From: Planctomycetota bacterium
GTDB lineage: Bacteria > Planctomycetota > Planctomycetia > Pirellulales > Thermoguttaceae
Direction: 5' to 3'
Assembly (NCBI GenBank): GCA_029550925.1
Contig: JAKPGL010000130.1
Span: forward strand, 1 to 64,000
DNA: 64,000 nucleotides
The notes beneath the pieces were generated by a model. It did not search any database. It saw only the letters and a program-made list of their open reading frames with translations, and was not told the origin of the DNA. Of this stretch, positions 1 through 10,970 are shown in pieces (positions within the stretch are counted from its first letter, which is position 1; every line of letters begins with the position of its first letter). A program made the translations under genes and the position numbers.

Positions 1-765
1 GGTAAACATCGTGTAGAGAAAGTCGGCGCAGACACGGGCGGTTTCCAGGGCGGATTCCAGAAGGATGGGTTCCAGTTTTTGGCGGTCTGGCCAGACCGCT
101 AGACCACGCTCGGCCCGCTTCGCTGAAAAGGCCACCAGTCCCTCGATCCGTTTTCGCAGCCCCTGGAGGGCTTCGTCGTCGGTTTTGCCCAGCAACTGCG
201 CCCGGTACCCGTCGATCCGGATTGCTTCGGCCGCACGGAACCACCGAAACAGTTCCATCGAAATATGATGAGGACAACGAGGCTGCGCATGGGGCGGGGA
301 ACCAGCATCCTGAATATAGTGCAACAGCGGGCCGATCTGCCGACAGGCATGAAGCGGCGTCTCCGTGCGAAACGCCTGTAGCGACCGCCGATAATGGGCC
401 TCTAAAGCATGTTTGAAAAGCTCCCCGGTGCTATGGCCAATCCGGCGGGGCAACGCACGGGTCAGCACATAATCGTCTGCATAAAAGGTCTTCAACGGCC
501 GGGCGTTGATCACCTCCGGTACTTCTCCCCACTGGGCGGCGGCCATGAACGGATAGCACAAGTCCGGCAACATGGAACAATCGACCAGCACCTGATGGAG
601 GTTTTCTTGGCCCAGCAGTTGCTCCCACCGCTGCGTTTCCGGCAGGACCGCCAGGGCCGCCTGGGTGATCTGGCGATGCGGCTCCCAGGCCAGTACCTGT
701 TGAAGTGCCATTGCACTGTCCAGCACTAGACTCCACCCTAAAAAGATTGCGAATCTTCTGTTCAT
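1..765 (-). CDS. Zinc-dependent phospholipase C / S1-P1 nuclease-like protein, runs off the left window edge (3' end missing)
   Basis: Open minus-strand frame of 255 codons from ATG at 765 (MNRRFAIFLGWSLVLDSAMA...) to the window edge, Shine-Dalgarno AAGGAGG upstream; contains HYIQDAGSPPHA resembling the HxxxDxxxPxH metal motif. Absent from the ORF track because it has no stop in the window. Confidence 0.65.
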   Translation of the reverse strand, partial: MNRRFAIFLGWSLVLDSAMALQQVLAWEPHRQITQAALAVLPETQRWEQLLGQENLHQVLVDCSMLPDLCYPFMAAAQWGEVPEVINARPLKTFYADDYVLTRALPRRIGHSTGELFKHALEAHYRRSLQAFRTETPLHACRQIGPLLHYIQDAGSPPHAQPRCPHHISMELFRWFRAAEAIRIDGYRAQLLGKTDDEALQGLRKRIEGLVAFSAKRAERGLAVWPDRQKLEPILLESALETARVCADFLYTMFT

Positions 766-812
766 GTATTTTCCTCCTTGGGATTAAAGAAAAGGAGGTC
801 CGCCGAACTTCT

Positions 813-2210
813 TCAAGCCATACCGAGTTTCTGCATCAGTTCTTTACGGCCTTTTTCGTAGTTGGGGTTGTTGACCTCGCTTCGGCCGCAACTATCCGTC
901 CATACAGAGAGAGCGTCTTCCTGGGCGCCCAATGGGAAGCGGCAGACGGCCAACGTGCTCGGTATCCGCTGGAAAATCAACCGATAGAGTTCCCGACCAT
1001 TGAGCGTGTCGCCGAACCGTAGGCCCAAAATGCGCAACAGGCGAAGGTCCCGCAGTTGATTGGTAAGTCCCCCGTGGCCGAGCACGTGAATACAGCCCCC
1101 CGCCGCCGCATCTCGGCCCGGACAAGGACCGCACACTTCCCAGGGCGTCCCCTCCGTCAGCCTGATCCGTGCTTCTGGGTCCTTCAGGACCAATTCCACC
1201 AATTCCGGCAAATTGTCGCAGGGATAACTGGCCTGGGAGTCCAGCGTATAGAGGTCGTCGGGACACGGCGGGCGCACACCGCCTCCATACTGACAGACCG
1301 CACAGAGCAAGATATGCGGTTTGACCGGGATGCCGGTCTTTTTGGCCCGGTACATCGCCGCCAAGGATTCTTTCTTCGCCCTAGCCAATTCCTCCACGCT
1401 CCGGGGTGGAATGAGCACCACCGTGCCTTTACCGCTGGCTTTCTCCTTTACGCAAGCCCGCGGGTAAGCCATTCCACAGGCCCTCTCGCACAACGAAAGC
1501 TGAATGGCCCGCCCTTTTTCGTAGTAGCCTTTGTCGGCTTTGGGGCAGCCTTTCCATGCTTCGGAACCTGCTCCGTCGGCGCCGCAAATGTCTCGCACTG
1601 TGCGGATGGCATCCAACAGATGATTGACCAGAATCCTAGCCGGCAGGGTAACCCCCGGCGGCATTTGCAACCGGTAAAGAACGTCCAAATCCCGCTTTTT
1701 ATTAAAATCGCTTCCTTCCGGCGTGTCTTCGTCGGGACCGGAAGTTTGGAATCCAAATACCTCCCGCAGGTTGCACCGGAGCGTGACCGCGGTATTGGGA
1801 TTTCGGCTGATTTGGTCGATGATCGGTTTCAGTCGGCCGGCTTTGGCGCCGGTGGGGTCTTCGCCCAAGGTGCAAAGGACGCAGAGAAGCTGATACGGCC
1901 GGAGGGTCATGGTCGGCCAGGGGTCGGCTGGCTGGTTGGCCTTGCCGGGTTCCGGTTGGTTCACCGCTGGCTCCTGCTGGGACGGTTCGGACGCCTGCCG
2001 AGGGGCGCTCCCAGTCTGGTTCTGTCCCTCTGCTTCTGCTAGGGACATGAAACAGTTTGTCTCTGCGCAGACGGCGCATGGAGGACCTAACCGGGCGCCG
2101 AGAATGCTGCCAGCCGCCAGTCCGGCGCCAAGCCGCAAAAACTCCGCTCTGGTCATCCCCGACTTCTCCGGCGGGTTCGACTCGGACAGAGGAAAGGGGC
2201 CATTGTTCAT
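813..2210 (-). CDS. Hypothetical exported protein with several CxxC-type motifs
   Basis: 465-aa ORF; hydrophobic N-terminal segment (FLRLGAGLAAGSILGARLG); CVLC, CAVC, CGPC motifs; no family recognised. Confidence 0.75.
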   Translation of the reverse strand: MNNGPFPLSESNPPEKSGMTRAEFLRLGAGLAAGSILGARLGPPCAVCAETNCFMSLAEAEGQNQTGSAPRQASEPSQQEPAVNQPEPGKANQPADPWPTMTLRPYQLLCVLCTLGEDPTGAKAGRLKPIIDQISRNPNTAVTLRCNLREVFGFQTSGPDEDTPEGSDFNKKRDLDVLYRLQMPPGVTLPARILVNHLLDAIRTVRDICGADGAGSEAWKGCPKADKGYYEKGRAIQLSLCERACGMAYPRACVKEKASGKGTVVLIPPRSVEELARAKKESLAAMYRAKKTGIPVKPHILLCAVCQYGGGVRPPCPDDLYTLDSQASYPCDNLPELVELVLKDPEARIRLTEGTPWEVCGPCPGRDAAAGGCIHVLGHGGLTNQLRDLRLLRILGLRFGDTLNGRELYRLIFQRIPSTLAVCRFPLGAQEDALSVWTDSCGRSEVNNPNYEKGRKELMQKLGMA

Positions 2211-2407
2211 GATTCGGTTCTTTCTTTGTGGGGGGATTTCTGCAAAGCGTTATCCGATTTTGCCTATCCGGAAAAGAGATTCTGGCGGGGATGTCCTCCT
2301 TCGGGGGATTGGGTAAAATGAAGGATTCTTTAACGACTTTTATTGTCTCTTCTGGCGGTACGTAGGAAAAGACCTCGGGATGACAAAACAGACCAAGGAG
2401 CAGAAGA

Positions 2408-3138
2408 TGGCGTTGCAGAACAAAGCAGTATTGGTTACTGGCGGCTCTAGCGGGATTGGTCTGGCGATTGCCAAGGCGCTGGCGCAAGAAGGCTGTCGGG
2501 TAGCGATTGCGGGTCGGGATGCGGAAAAGCTGCGACGGGCGGCGGAAAGCTATCAGGGCCAGCCGCCCTTGCTTTGGCGTCCCTGCGATGTGGCCGATCG
2601 GCAGGCCGTCGGCGAGCTTTTTGCCTGGGTGGAAAAGACCCTGGGACCATTGGACATTTTGGTCAATAGCGCCGGGATCAACATCCGTCGGCGGGCCGTG
2701 GCGGAACTGGACCCGGCGGATTGGGACCGGGTGATCGCCGTCAATCTGAACGGGGCGTTTTATTGCATTCAGTCGGCCTTGCCTGCCATGCGAGCCAAAG
2801 GAGAAGGGCTGATCATCAACATTTCCTCCATCTCCGGCAAACGGGCGTTGAAATATAGCGGCGTCGCCTATTGCGCCTCGAAGTTCGGCATGACCGCCCT
2901 GGGGACCTGCGTGGGCATCGAAGAATGGCCCAACGGCGTGCGGGTTACCAATATCTATCCCGGCGAGGTCGATACACCCATCCTGGAGCATCGACCTACC
3001 CCGGTGCCGCCGGAACGCCGAGCGCAGATGCTCAAACCGGAAGATATTGCCGCCTGCGTGGTGATGGTGGCCAAACTACCACGCCATGTGCTGGTCCCGG
3101 AGCTGGTGGTTACCCCGCTCTATCAGGAATACATTTAA
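2408..3138 (+). CDS. SDR-family NAD(P)-dependent oxidoreductase
   Basis: TGGSSGIG cofactor motif, NSAG, YCASKFG catalytic motif; start at 2408 preferred over 2380 because AAGGAG precedes it. Confidence 0.92.
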
Positions 3139-3223
3139 TTTCTACGCCTATCTTGGCTGGGCTTTGGCCGCAAGAGTTGGCCCGATCCTCGCCCGCAAGG
3201 ACGAGGGGAGGGGGGGAGAGAAA

Positions 3224-4330
3224 TCATTCTCCGCACATGCGGGCCAGGTCCCGGAGAGATTGCAGGGCTTCTTCCACATCGACGGTACGAACGCCTTGGC
3301 GGCGGGATTGCCGATCGAATTGGGCCAATAGCATCAACTCCTCGAAATCTTCGGAGGCCATGAGCCGACGTCGGGCGCGGACGCCCAACGTACCCTCCCG
3401 AAACGCCAAGGCGTCCACATGATGCTCGATGAACCAGGCCGTCCGGGGAGTAATGAAGCCGTCCAGGGCCTTCAAGCCGGCGCTGACGTGGTCCCGGGGG
3501 TCGATCGCCTTGCCCACATCGTGCAGCAGGGCGGCCAATTGGAACTCTTCGTCAAAAGGGCGGGCGTCCCGGGCCAACTCGAATACCTGTAAACTGTGGT
3601 ATAGTACATCCCCTTCCGGATGTTTTCGAGGGTCTTCCCGTACATGCTCCAAGGCCGACAGCAACAGATGATACACCTGAAACCGATCCGGCGGCGCGAG
3701 ACTTTCCTCCGTGGTTTGCCGCACCCAAAGTTGAGGGTACATCTGTGCTAGCAGGTCTTCGAATTCCTCCAGGTCTGCCTGGGGCAACGCCTGCCCGGTT
3801 GCACGACTCCGAAACACGCGCCGGTATTGCCGATACGGATACACTCGGATCTGAATGGGAAAGGCCCCGCGAAGCCAAATCCGATGGGTCGCACCGTGCG
3901 GTTTTCGCTGATCGGTGGGAACAGTTCTTATCCGATAGGCAACCTGTTGGAGATCGAAAATCCGTCGGATGGCTTCGGGCCGATCGGAAAACAGCCGCAG
4001 AGAGATGATCGGTTCAGGAGTGGGGTCCCCGGTGAGCACGCCGCCAAAGATTCGGGGACGAAACGCCCCCAAAAGCCTCATCCACCGCAACGCTTCAAAC
4101 CGCCGAAGCCGCAACGTCTCAGCATATCGGCCTGAGGCATGAAGATCCGTTAACCTCTGGAACTGTTCTCGGACTTCGCGATTGGTGGGCAGATCGGTCC
4201 GCTGGAAATGGGGACCATAGATACGTTGAGCCGCTTTCCGTTTGGCCCGGAAAAGCTCGGTTTCTTCGTGGGCCAGGAGTATCCGAGCGGCTTCCCAGGC
4301 TGTCCGTCGCCGCAGAGACTCTTCAGCCAT
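3224..4330 (-). CDS. HD-domain protein with an additional N-terminal domain
   Basis: C-terminal HDVGKAIDPRDH typical of HD phosphohydrolases; N-terminal ~200 aa not confidently assigned. Confidence 0.8.
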   Translation of the reverse strand: MAEESLRRRTAWEAARILLAHEETELFRAKRKAAQRIYGPHFQRTDLPTNREVREQFQRLTDLHASGRYAETLRLRRFEALRWMRLLGAFRPRIFGGVLTGDPTPEPIISLRLFSDRPEAIRRIFDLQQVAYRIRTVPTDQRKPHGATHRIWLRGAFPIQIRVYPYRQYRRVFRSRATGQALPQADLEEFEDLLAQMYPQLWVRQTTEESLAPPDRFQVYHLLLSALEHVREDPRKHPEGDVLYHSLQVFELARDARPFDEEFQLAALLHDVGKAIDPRDHVSAGLKALDGFITPRTAWFIEHHVDALAFREGTLGVRARRRLMASEDFEELMLLAQFDRQSRRQGVRTVDVEEALQSLRDLARMCGE

Positions 4331-4889
4331 CTTTTGGGCGCCGATTGGTTGCGGTTTTGCCGGGAGGTCTTTCCCAGAGGCTGTCCTGGAGTTTTGTTTT
4401 GTCCGATGGGTTTTGAGTTGACCGATCCCTGGAGGAAAACTCCCTACGATCCATTTCGGGACAGCCTCTCAGCACGTTCCCGCCGACTGCCTGCCGCCCA
4501 AATTGCCTTCGCTCCTTTTTCCTCATCCCCCGGCGGCAGGAGGGCTAAAAACCGCTGCTCCGGTTCTTCCTCGAAAGGAATACCATTGTGCTCATGATCA
4601 TGAGGACAGCGGAACCGCAACAAGGCCGATTCGGCAAAAGGCCTGTAAATTGGGTAAAATAGAAAAAATGGAAAAACGCAACAGCGTGGGTATCAATCCC
4701 ACTTGTCTAAAATATACCCTGAACACCCTTGAAAAAGCAATGGTAAGATACCCCTGGAAAGCAACGTGGGCTTTTTTCTCCGGGCTTGGGGAGAATGCCC
4801 TAGGTAAGGTAAAATAGGAAAAAACACCGATTTGAATCCCCTTTAAGGGGGATTAAACGAGAATTTCTTTTTGCGGAAACGGGGTTTTT

Positions 4890-5846
4890 GTGTCGGAAGA
4901 AGTGCAACTGGCAGTTCAAATTGGCCGACTCCACCTGCCCAACCCGATCCTGGTGGCCTCGGGAACCTTTGGGTATGCCCGTGAGATGGAGGGGGTGGTA
5001 GAGCTGGCTCGGCTAGGGGGCATTGTCCCGAAGACGATCACATTACAACCTCGGCGGGGAAATATCCCCCCCCGAACTTGCGAAACGCCCTCCGGAATGC
5101 TCAATTCGATTGGCCTGGATAACGATGGGGTGGAGGTGTTTTTGAAGCGGCATCTGCCCTATTTGGTAACGGTCGGTCCCCCCATTATCGTGAGCATTGC
5201 GGGCAAAGGCCCCCAGGAGTTTATCGAATTGGCTGCTCGACTGGACAAAGCCGAGGGGGTTGCCGCCTTAGAACTGAACCTCTCCTGCCCGAATGTCTCC
5301 GGCGGGATAGATTTCAGCACCGATCCTGCTCGATGTCGGCAGGTGGTGGTCGGGGTGCGCCAGGCGACGGGGTTGCCGATCCTGGCCAAGCTGACGCCGA
5401 ATGTAACGGACCTGGTTCCTGTGGCCCAAGCGGCGGCCGAGGCGGGGGCGGATGGGTTGACCTTGATCAATACCTGTTTGGGCATGGCGGTGGATTGGCG
5501 GCGGCGTCGGCCGAGGTTAGGAAACATATTAGGGGGGTTAAGCGGCCCGGCCATCAAACCGATTGCGCTGCGGGCGGTGTATCAAGCGGCTCGGGCGGTT
5601 AAAATTCCGATTATCGGGGCGGGTGGGATTGCGTCGATCGAGGATGTGATGGAATTCTTGGTCGTAGGGGCCAGTGCGGTGCAGATCGGGACGGCCAATT
5701 TCTACGATCCGACCGTGTCGATGCGTATTTTGGACGCCCTGCCGTCGGCCTTAGCCGAGCTGGGTGCTTGCAGCGTCGCCGAGGTTGTCGGCGTTCTCCA
5801 AACCGAACCCGTCCCCTCGGCGACCGAAGGCGGACCGAGACGTTGA
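4890..5846 (+). CDS. pyrD: Dihydroorotate dehydrogenase (class 1)
   Basis: GTG start; NPILVASGTFGYA, NLSCPNVSGG, KLTPNVTD, GAGGIAS..D..EFLVVGASAVQIGTANF. Confidence 0.93.
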   Translation: MSEEVQLAVQIGRLHLPNPILVASGTFGYAREMEGVVELARLGGIVPKTITLQPRRGNIPPRTCETPSGMLNSIGLDNDGVEVFLKRHLPYLVTVGPPIIVSIAGKGPQEFIELAARLDKAEGVAALELNLSCPNVSGGIDFSTDPARCRQVVVGVRQATGLPILAKLTPNVTDLVPVAQAAAEAGADGLTLINTCLGMAVDWRRRRPRLGNILGGLSGPAIKPIALRAVYQAARAVKIPIIGAGGIASIEDVMEFLVVGASAVQIGTANFYDPTVSMRILDALPSALAELGACSVAEVVGVLQTEPVPSATEGGPRR

Positions 5847-5894
5847 CGCTTTCTTAAAGAGAGTCCTTCGAGAAAAAGGAGCATTTTCCAAACG

Positions 5895-6860
5895 ATGCGC
5901 GTCTTATCAGGCATTCAACCGACCGGACGGTTTCATTGGGGAAACTATTTCGGAGCGATCCGGCAATATATCGAGTTGCAGGAAGTAGCGGACGAGGCGT
6001 TTTATTTTATCGCCAATTTGCACGCTCTGACTACGATCCGAGACCGGGAACAACTGAAGCAGAACACCTTGGATGCGGCGATCGACCTGTTGGCCCTGGG
6101 GTTGGACCCGGCCAAAGCGACGCTTTTTGTCCAGTCCGATGTGCCGGAGGTCTGCGAGCTGACCTGGTTGTTGATGACGATTACGCCCATGGGACTATTG
6201 GAGCGGTGTCACGCCTATAAAGACAAAAAGGCGCGGGGTCTGCCGGCGGATGCGGGGCTGTTTGCCTATCCGGTGCTGATGGCCGCCGATATTCTGGCCT
6301 ATGATTCGGATACGGTGCCGGTGGGCGAAGATCAATTGCAGCATATTGAGGTCTGTCGGGACTTGGCCGGCAGTTTCAACGCCAGGTTTGGGGAAACATT
6401 TGTGATGCCGCGGGCCAAAATCCTCGAAGGGATGGCCCGAGTGCCCGGCACCGACGGCGAAAAGATGTCGAAAAGTTACAACAATACCCTGGAAGTCTTT
6501 GAAGAGCCAAAAATCCTCCGCAAAAAAATCATGCGGATTGTTACCGATTCTCGGCCGGTAGAGCAGCCGAAAGAGCCGGAAACCGATCATCTGTTCCAGC
6601 TTTATTCGCTTTTTGCCAGTCCAGAGCAGCGGGAAGCGATGGCGGCCCGATACCGGCAGGGCGGCTTTGGCTATGGAGAGGTCAAGGCGGCGCTGGCCGA
6701 TTTGGCCGTGGACTATTTTGCCGAGGCTCGCCGCCGCCGCGCCGAACTAGAAAGCCAGCCGGAAAAAGTCCAGCAAATCCTGGCCGACGGCGCCCGAAAG
6801 GCCCGCGCCAAGGCCGCCGAAGTCCTCCTCCGTGCCCAAAAAGCCTGCGGCGTAAAATAA
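5895..6860 (+). CDS. trpS: Tryptophanyl-tRNA synthetase
   Basis: [18 protein letters not shown] class I signature, KMSKS loop. Confidence 0.96.
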   Translation: MRVLSGIQPTGRFHWGNYFGAIRQYIELQEVADEAFYFIANLHALTTIRDREQLKQNTLDAAIDLLALGLDPAKATLFVQSDVPEVCELTWLLMTITPMGLLERCHAYKDKKARGLPADAGLFAYPVLMAADILAYDSDTVPVGEDQLQHIEVCRDLAGSFNARFGETFVMPRAKILEGMARVPGTDGEKMSKSYNNTLEVFEEPKILRKKIMRIVTDSRPVEQPKEPETDHLFQLYSLFASPEQREAMAARYRQGGFGYGEVKAALADLAVDYFAEARRRRAELESQPEKVQQILADGARKARAKAAEVLLRAQKACGVK

Positions 6861-6883
6861 CAGCAATAATAGCAAAGTGCAAA

Positions 6884-8287
6884 GTGCGCCGACCGATGTC
6901 CCATCCTCAACGAACCATGTACACGCGGCGGGAATTTTTGGGGCAAGGTCTGGGCGCCGTTGCCTTGGCCAGCGCCGGCGATTCCTTTTCTCGTGCGTTG
7001 CAGACGCACGCCGCCTTTGCGAACCGAAGGGTGGTCGGCGTGGTGCGGTCCCGGCCTGCTCCGAACGATCGGGTCCAAGCGGCCTGTATTGGATTGGGAC
7101 ATCGGGGTCGGCAACATCTTGTCGGCTTGGAGGCGGTTCCCGGGGCGGCGGTGGTCGCCCTTTGCGACGTGGATCAAGAGACGCTGGGACGCCGGGCCGA
7201 CGAGTTGCAGCAATGGACCGGTCGCAACGTCCGGTGTTCGGTGGATTATCGGCGTCTGCTGGAGGATCGGCGGATCGACGCGGTGAGCATTGCCACGTGC
7301 AACCACACGCACGCCCTGATCGCCCTGGCCGCCTTGGAGGCGGGCAAAGATGTTTATATTGAAAAGCCTTGTTCGCACAATCTGTTTGAGGGTCGGCAAT
7401 TGGTGCGGGCCGCCCAACAATACGGACGGATTTGTTTTCATGGCGTGCAAAGCCGCACTTCGCCCGCGGTGCAGGAGGCCGTCCGGCATTTGCAGGAAGG
7501 CGTGATCGGTCGAGTCGGCCTGGCCCGAGTGCGATGTTCTGTCGGAGGATTGCCGCCCGCAGCCACGCCCAACGAACCCACACCCGCCACAGTGGCGTAT
7601 GATCTTTGGCTGGGACCGGCGCCGATGCGACCGTTCAACCGTTCTCGGTTTCATGGGTGTTGGCGGTGGTGGTGGGAGTATGGCAACGGCCCGTTGGGCA
7701 ATCAGGGGTTACACCTGGTGGATTTGGCCCGGTGGGGATTGGGGGTCGGTTGGCCCCGGCAGGTCCGACCGCTCCGAAACGCCTCTGCGTCGGACGCACC
7801 TCTTCTCACGCCCGCCTTTCCGTGGGCAATGGGAGGCCAAGCTTGGGTCTTTGAGTTCCCCGGAGATAAGACACTGGTTTTGGAACTTTGGCCGAACGAA
7901 AAGTCAGAAGGCTGGTCGGGCCGAAGGCAACCGACTCCAGAGATGGTCGCCTTCTACGGCTCGGAAGGGATGATGGAGGTGGACTATTTGGGCTATCGGA
8001 CGTTTTTAGGCCGGCGTCGGCAGCCCGGCCCTTACGGTCAGGCCGCTTCGCAAGAATTCGAGCAGTTCGTCCTGGCCGTGCGTACTCGGCGGATCGAACG
8101 GGGCAGCCCAAGCATCGACGAGGGGCATCTTTCGTCGGGCTTGGTCCACTTGGCCAATATCGCTGGTCGGCTCAACCGGCCCCTCCGGTTCGACCCGGCA
8201 ACCGAGACTATCCTGGCCGACGAAGAAGCCGAGCGACTTTGCACCCGTTGGTACCGTCGGCCTTTTGTTCTCCCTGAGATGGGCTAA
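6884..8287 (+). CDS. Gfo/Idh/MocA-family oxidoreductase, Tat-type N-terminus
   Basis: IGLGHRGRQHLVGL Rossmann motif, EKPCSHN; N-term YTRREFLGQG. Start may be 6896. Confidence 0.88.
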   Translation: MRRPMSHPQRTMYTRREFLGQGLGAVALASAGDSFSRALQTHAAFANRRVVGVVRSRPAPNDRVQAACIGLGHRGRQHLVGLEAVPGAAVVALCDVDQETLGRRADELQQWTGRNVRCSVDYRRLLEDRRIDAVSIATCNHTHALIALAALEAGKDVYIEKPCSHNLFEGRQLVRAAQQYGRICFHGVQSRTSPAVQEAVRHLQEGVIGRVGLARVRCSVGGLPPAATPNEPTPATVAYDLWLGPAPMRPFNRSRFHGCWRWWWEYGNGPLGNQGLHLVDLARWGLGVGWPRQVRPLRNASASDAPLLTPAFPWAMGGQAWVFEFPGDKTLVLELWPNEKSEGWSGRRQPTPEMVAFYGSEGMMEVDYLGYRTFLGRRRQPGPYGQAASQEFEQFVLAVRTRRIERGSPSIDEGHLSSGLVHLANIAGRLNRPLRFDPATETILADEEAERLCTRWYRRPFVLPEMG

Positions 8288-8468
8288 CCGGAAAATCCGC
8301 CGCCCCCGGAGGGAACTCCCTACACATAAAAAAGCCTTTTTCCGGCGTTGAGGGGCTAGACCTTTTCGGCCCGGATGCACACAATAGGGGCTATATGCGA
8401 GGTGGAAAATACCCCGGAGAGGGGCTGTCCCCTACGTTTCGAGTCTTCCAGTAAAGGAGGAAACGACC

Positions 8469-9332
8469 ATGACCCCAGTCGCCAGGCTGTTTGTGAGATG
8501 CTTTTTTTTCGGAGAAACCCTTGTTGGACGGATCGTTGGTTTAGGAATGCTGATGGCGGGAGGGGTGCTGTTGGGGGTTGGCCTGGCCGGTCTGGCCGAT
8601 GGCCTGCTCTGGGCGGCGGAAAATGAAAAATCGTCCGCATCGGCCCCGGGGTCGGCCAGTTCGGCCGCTGCGGCGGAAAAATCCTCCCCGGCTTCTGCCA
8701 AATCGGCCGATCCAGCCCAACCCAAAAAGGAAGCCGACGACCCCCACGCTTGGAAGGCCCTTTTCGACGGCAAAACACTGAAAGGCTGGAAGGCCCCGCA
8801 GTTCGGCGGCGAAGGCAAGGTCGAAGTCAAAGACGGACAGATCATCCTCCATGCCGGCGAAACGATGACCGGCATCGTCTATGAAGGCAAAGTCCCCACC
8901 ACCAACTACGAATTGGAACTAGAAGCCAAACGGGTGAACGGCTCGGACTTCTTTGCCACCACCACTTTTCCGGTGGGCGATAGCCATGTCTCCTTTGTAA
9001 CCGGCGGATGGGGCGGCACGGTGATCGGCATCTCCTGCGTCGATTGGCGGGACGCCTCGGATAACCCGACCAGCGCCTTCCGAGAGTTCAAAAATAACCA
9101 GTGGTATAAGTTCCGCATCCGCGTGACCGACGCCGCCATCCAAGTCTGGATCGACGGCGATCCGGTCGTGGACTTGCCGCGAAAAGGGTATAAATTCTCC
9201 GTCCGGGCCGAGTGCGATCCCTGCCGACCGCTGGGGATCGCCTCCTGGTGTACTACCGGTGCGGTCCGCAATATCCGCATCCGACTGCTCAAACCGGAAG
9301 AAGTCAAACAAGCAGCCGAAGAAAAACAGTAA
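8469..9332 (+). CDS. DUF1080 / 3-keto-disaccharide hydrolase-domain secreted protein
   Basis: WKALFDGKTLKGWKAPQFGGEGKVEVKDGQIIL..., typical DUF1080 opening; N-terminal hydrophobic segment. Confidence 0.85.
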   Translation: MTPVARLFVRCFFFGETLVGRIVGLGMLMAGGVLLGVGLAGLADGLLWAAENEKSSASAPGSASSAAAAEKSSPASAKSADPAQPKKEADDPHAWKALFDGKTLKGWKAPQFGGEGKVEVKDGQIILHAGETMTGIVYEGKVPTTNYELELEAKRVNGSDFFATTTFPVGDSHVSFVTGGWGGTVIGISCVDWRDASDNPTSAFREFKNNQWYKFRIRVTDAAIQVWIDGDPVVDLPRKGYKFSVRAECDPCRPLGIASWCTTGAVRNIRIRLLKPEEVKQAAEEKQ

Positions 9333-9455
9333 AAACTGGATAGCGGCGCCTCGCCCGCAAGGGCAAGGGGCGGCCGATTCCCAGGACGTGAGTCCAAGAG
9401 GAATAGGACAGAACACACACCAATACTTCGGGCACATCCATAAGGAGTTCCTGTC

Positions 9456-10784
9456 ATGGCCGAAGCAGAACAAGGCGTGGTTCGACACATTGCTTGGAAA
9501 GAGATTTTTCCCTGGTGGATTTTGGTGCGATGTTTTCGATTGGCCATTAGCGCCCAGGTGCTGATTTTGATGGCCGTCGGCGTTACGCTGACAGTACTTG
9601 GCTGGGGCGTTTTGGAGCTGGTGCTTTCGCCGGCACCGGCCTGGCGCGTCGTTCCGGAGAATCAGTGTCCTTGGCGGTGGATAGTGAGCGTGGTCCCAGA
9701 ACAACTGGGTCCGGTCGGCTTTTTCGTGTGTCCAGCGGCGCCGAGTCGGACGGAATCTGGGACGAAAGAGCCGAAAACCTCGGCCCTGATGCCTCCCGCT
9801 TCGGCGGCGGGGGAGACGGTCTCCGAGACGCCGGTTCCTTTGCCGACGGTTCCGGCGGGGGGAGGAGGCGACTGGTGGCGCCCGCTTGGAACTGCCTTGA
9901 GCGGTTCCGGCGGTTTGAGGGATTGGCTTTATCTGGGCCTGGCTTGGCTTTGGAAACTGGCTGTTTGGGCCTTTTTCGGGGCTGCGGTAACTCGGCTGGC
10001 GGTGGTACGACTGGCGAGCGAGGAACGCCTGCCGTTGGCCAAGAGCCTTCAGTTTGCCAGTCGAAAATGGCCCTCCTATGTGGCCGCTCCGCTATTTCCA
10101 TTTTTAGGGATGTTCCTGGCGGGCCTGCCGATCGCTATTTTGGGACTGTTTCTTCGGTTCGAGGTAGGCGTATTGATAGCTGCGTTGCTTTGGCCGTTGG
10201 CCTTGCTGGCCGGGGTGATGATCATGATCCTGCTGGTGGGGCTGGTGTTCGGCTGGCCGCTCATGTGGACCACCATCAGCGCCGAAGGCACCGACTGCTT
10301 CGACGCCCTGAGCCGATCCTATGCCTACGTCTTCCAGAGACCGCTTCGGTATCTGTTCTATGCAGTGGTAGCCGGCGTACTTGGGGCGTTAGGATGGGTT
10401 TTGGTATCCCAATTTGCCGCCGGTGTGATTCAACTGACGTACTGGTCGGCTGGTTGGGGCATGGGCGGCGATGCAGGCGCTTACATTCGTCAAACCGAGT
10501 TCGGCCCCGTAGGCCGGATCGGCGCCCTATTGATCCGCTTCTGGGTGGACTGCGTTAAACTGGCGGCCTTTAGCTACTTGGTCGCCTATTTTTGGGCGGC
10601 CGCCTCGGCCATTTATCTTCTTCTGCGCTATGATGTAGATGCCACGGAAATGGATGAGGTGTATCTGGAAGAGGAAGAAGAACAACCGGGCTACGGAATG
10701 CCGCCGCTGAAATCGGACGTTTCCGCCGGCCCCGCCGGCCCCGAGCCGACCGGCCCGGCCTCCGCCCCCAACCCGCAAGAATAA
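9456..10784 (+). CDS. Multi-pass membrane protein of unknown function
   Basis: 442-aa ORF with multiple hydrophobic segments. Confidence 0.75.
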   Translation: MAEAEQGVVRHIAWKEIFPWWILVRCFRLAISAQVLILMAVGVTLTVLGWGVLELVLSPAPAWRVVPENQCPWRWIVSVVPEQLGPVGFFVCPAAPSRTESGTKEPKTSALMPPASAAGETVSETPVPLPTVPAGGGGDWWRPLGTALSGSGGLRDWLYLGLAWLWKLAVWAFFGAAVTRLAVVRLASEERLPLAKSLQFASRKWPSYVAAPLFPFLGMFLAGLPIAILGLFLRFEVGVLIAALLWPLALLAGVMIMILLVGLVFGWPLMWTTISAEGTDCFDALSRSYAYVFQRPLRYLFYAVVAGVLGALGWVLVSQFAAGVIQLTYWSAGWGMGGDAGAYIRQTEFGPVGRIGALLIRFWVDCVKLAAFSYLVAYFWAAASAIYLLLRYDVDATEMDEVYLEEEEEQPGYGMPPLKSDVSAGPAGPEPTGPASAPNPQE

Positions 10785-10970
10785 AGCTTGGATGTAGGGC
10801 CGTCTGCTAGACGATGGATAGACGGCTCAGCCAGCCAGGGCAATAACGGGGTTATACACACCACAGCGTCTGCTCCGCCAGACATTGGGGTTTCTACTAC
10901 CCGACAGCAGAGGCCATTTTTTGCTCTGCCATTTTACCTAAGCAATTTGAGGGAAGAGGATGCTCGCGTT

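Noticed and set aside
1056-2042. 328-aa plus-strand ORF opposite the 465-aa exported protein.
   Set aside because: Antisense shadow ORF without recognisable motifs. The same reasoning applies to 6713-7654, 8919-9704, 20348-21394, 53183-54046 and similar overlapping ORFs.
4640-4830. Recurrent TAAAATAGRAAAAA (4656, 4810, also 13373) as a regulatory motif.
   Set aside because: Compatible with AT-rich -10-like sequence; no consistent -35 or downstream structure that I could support.
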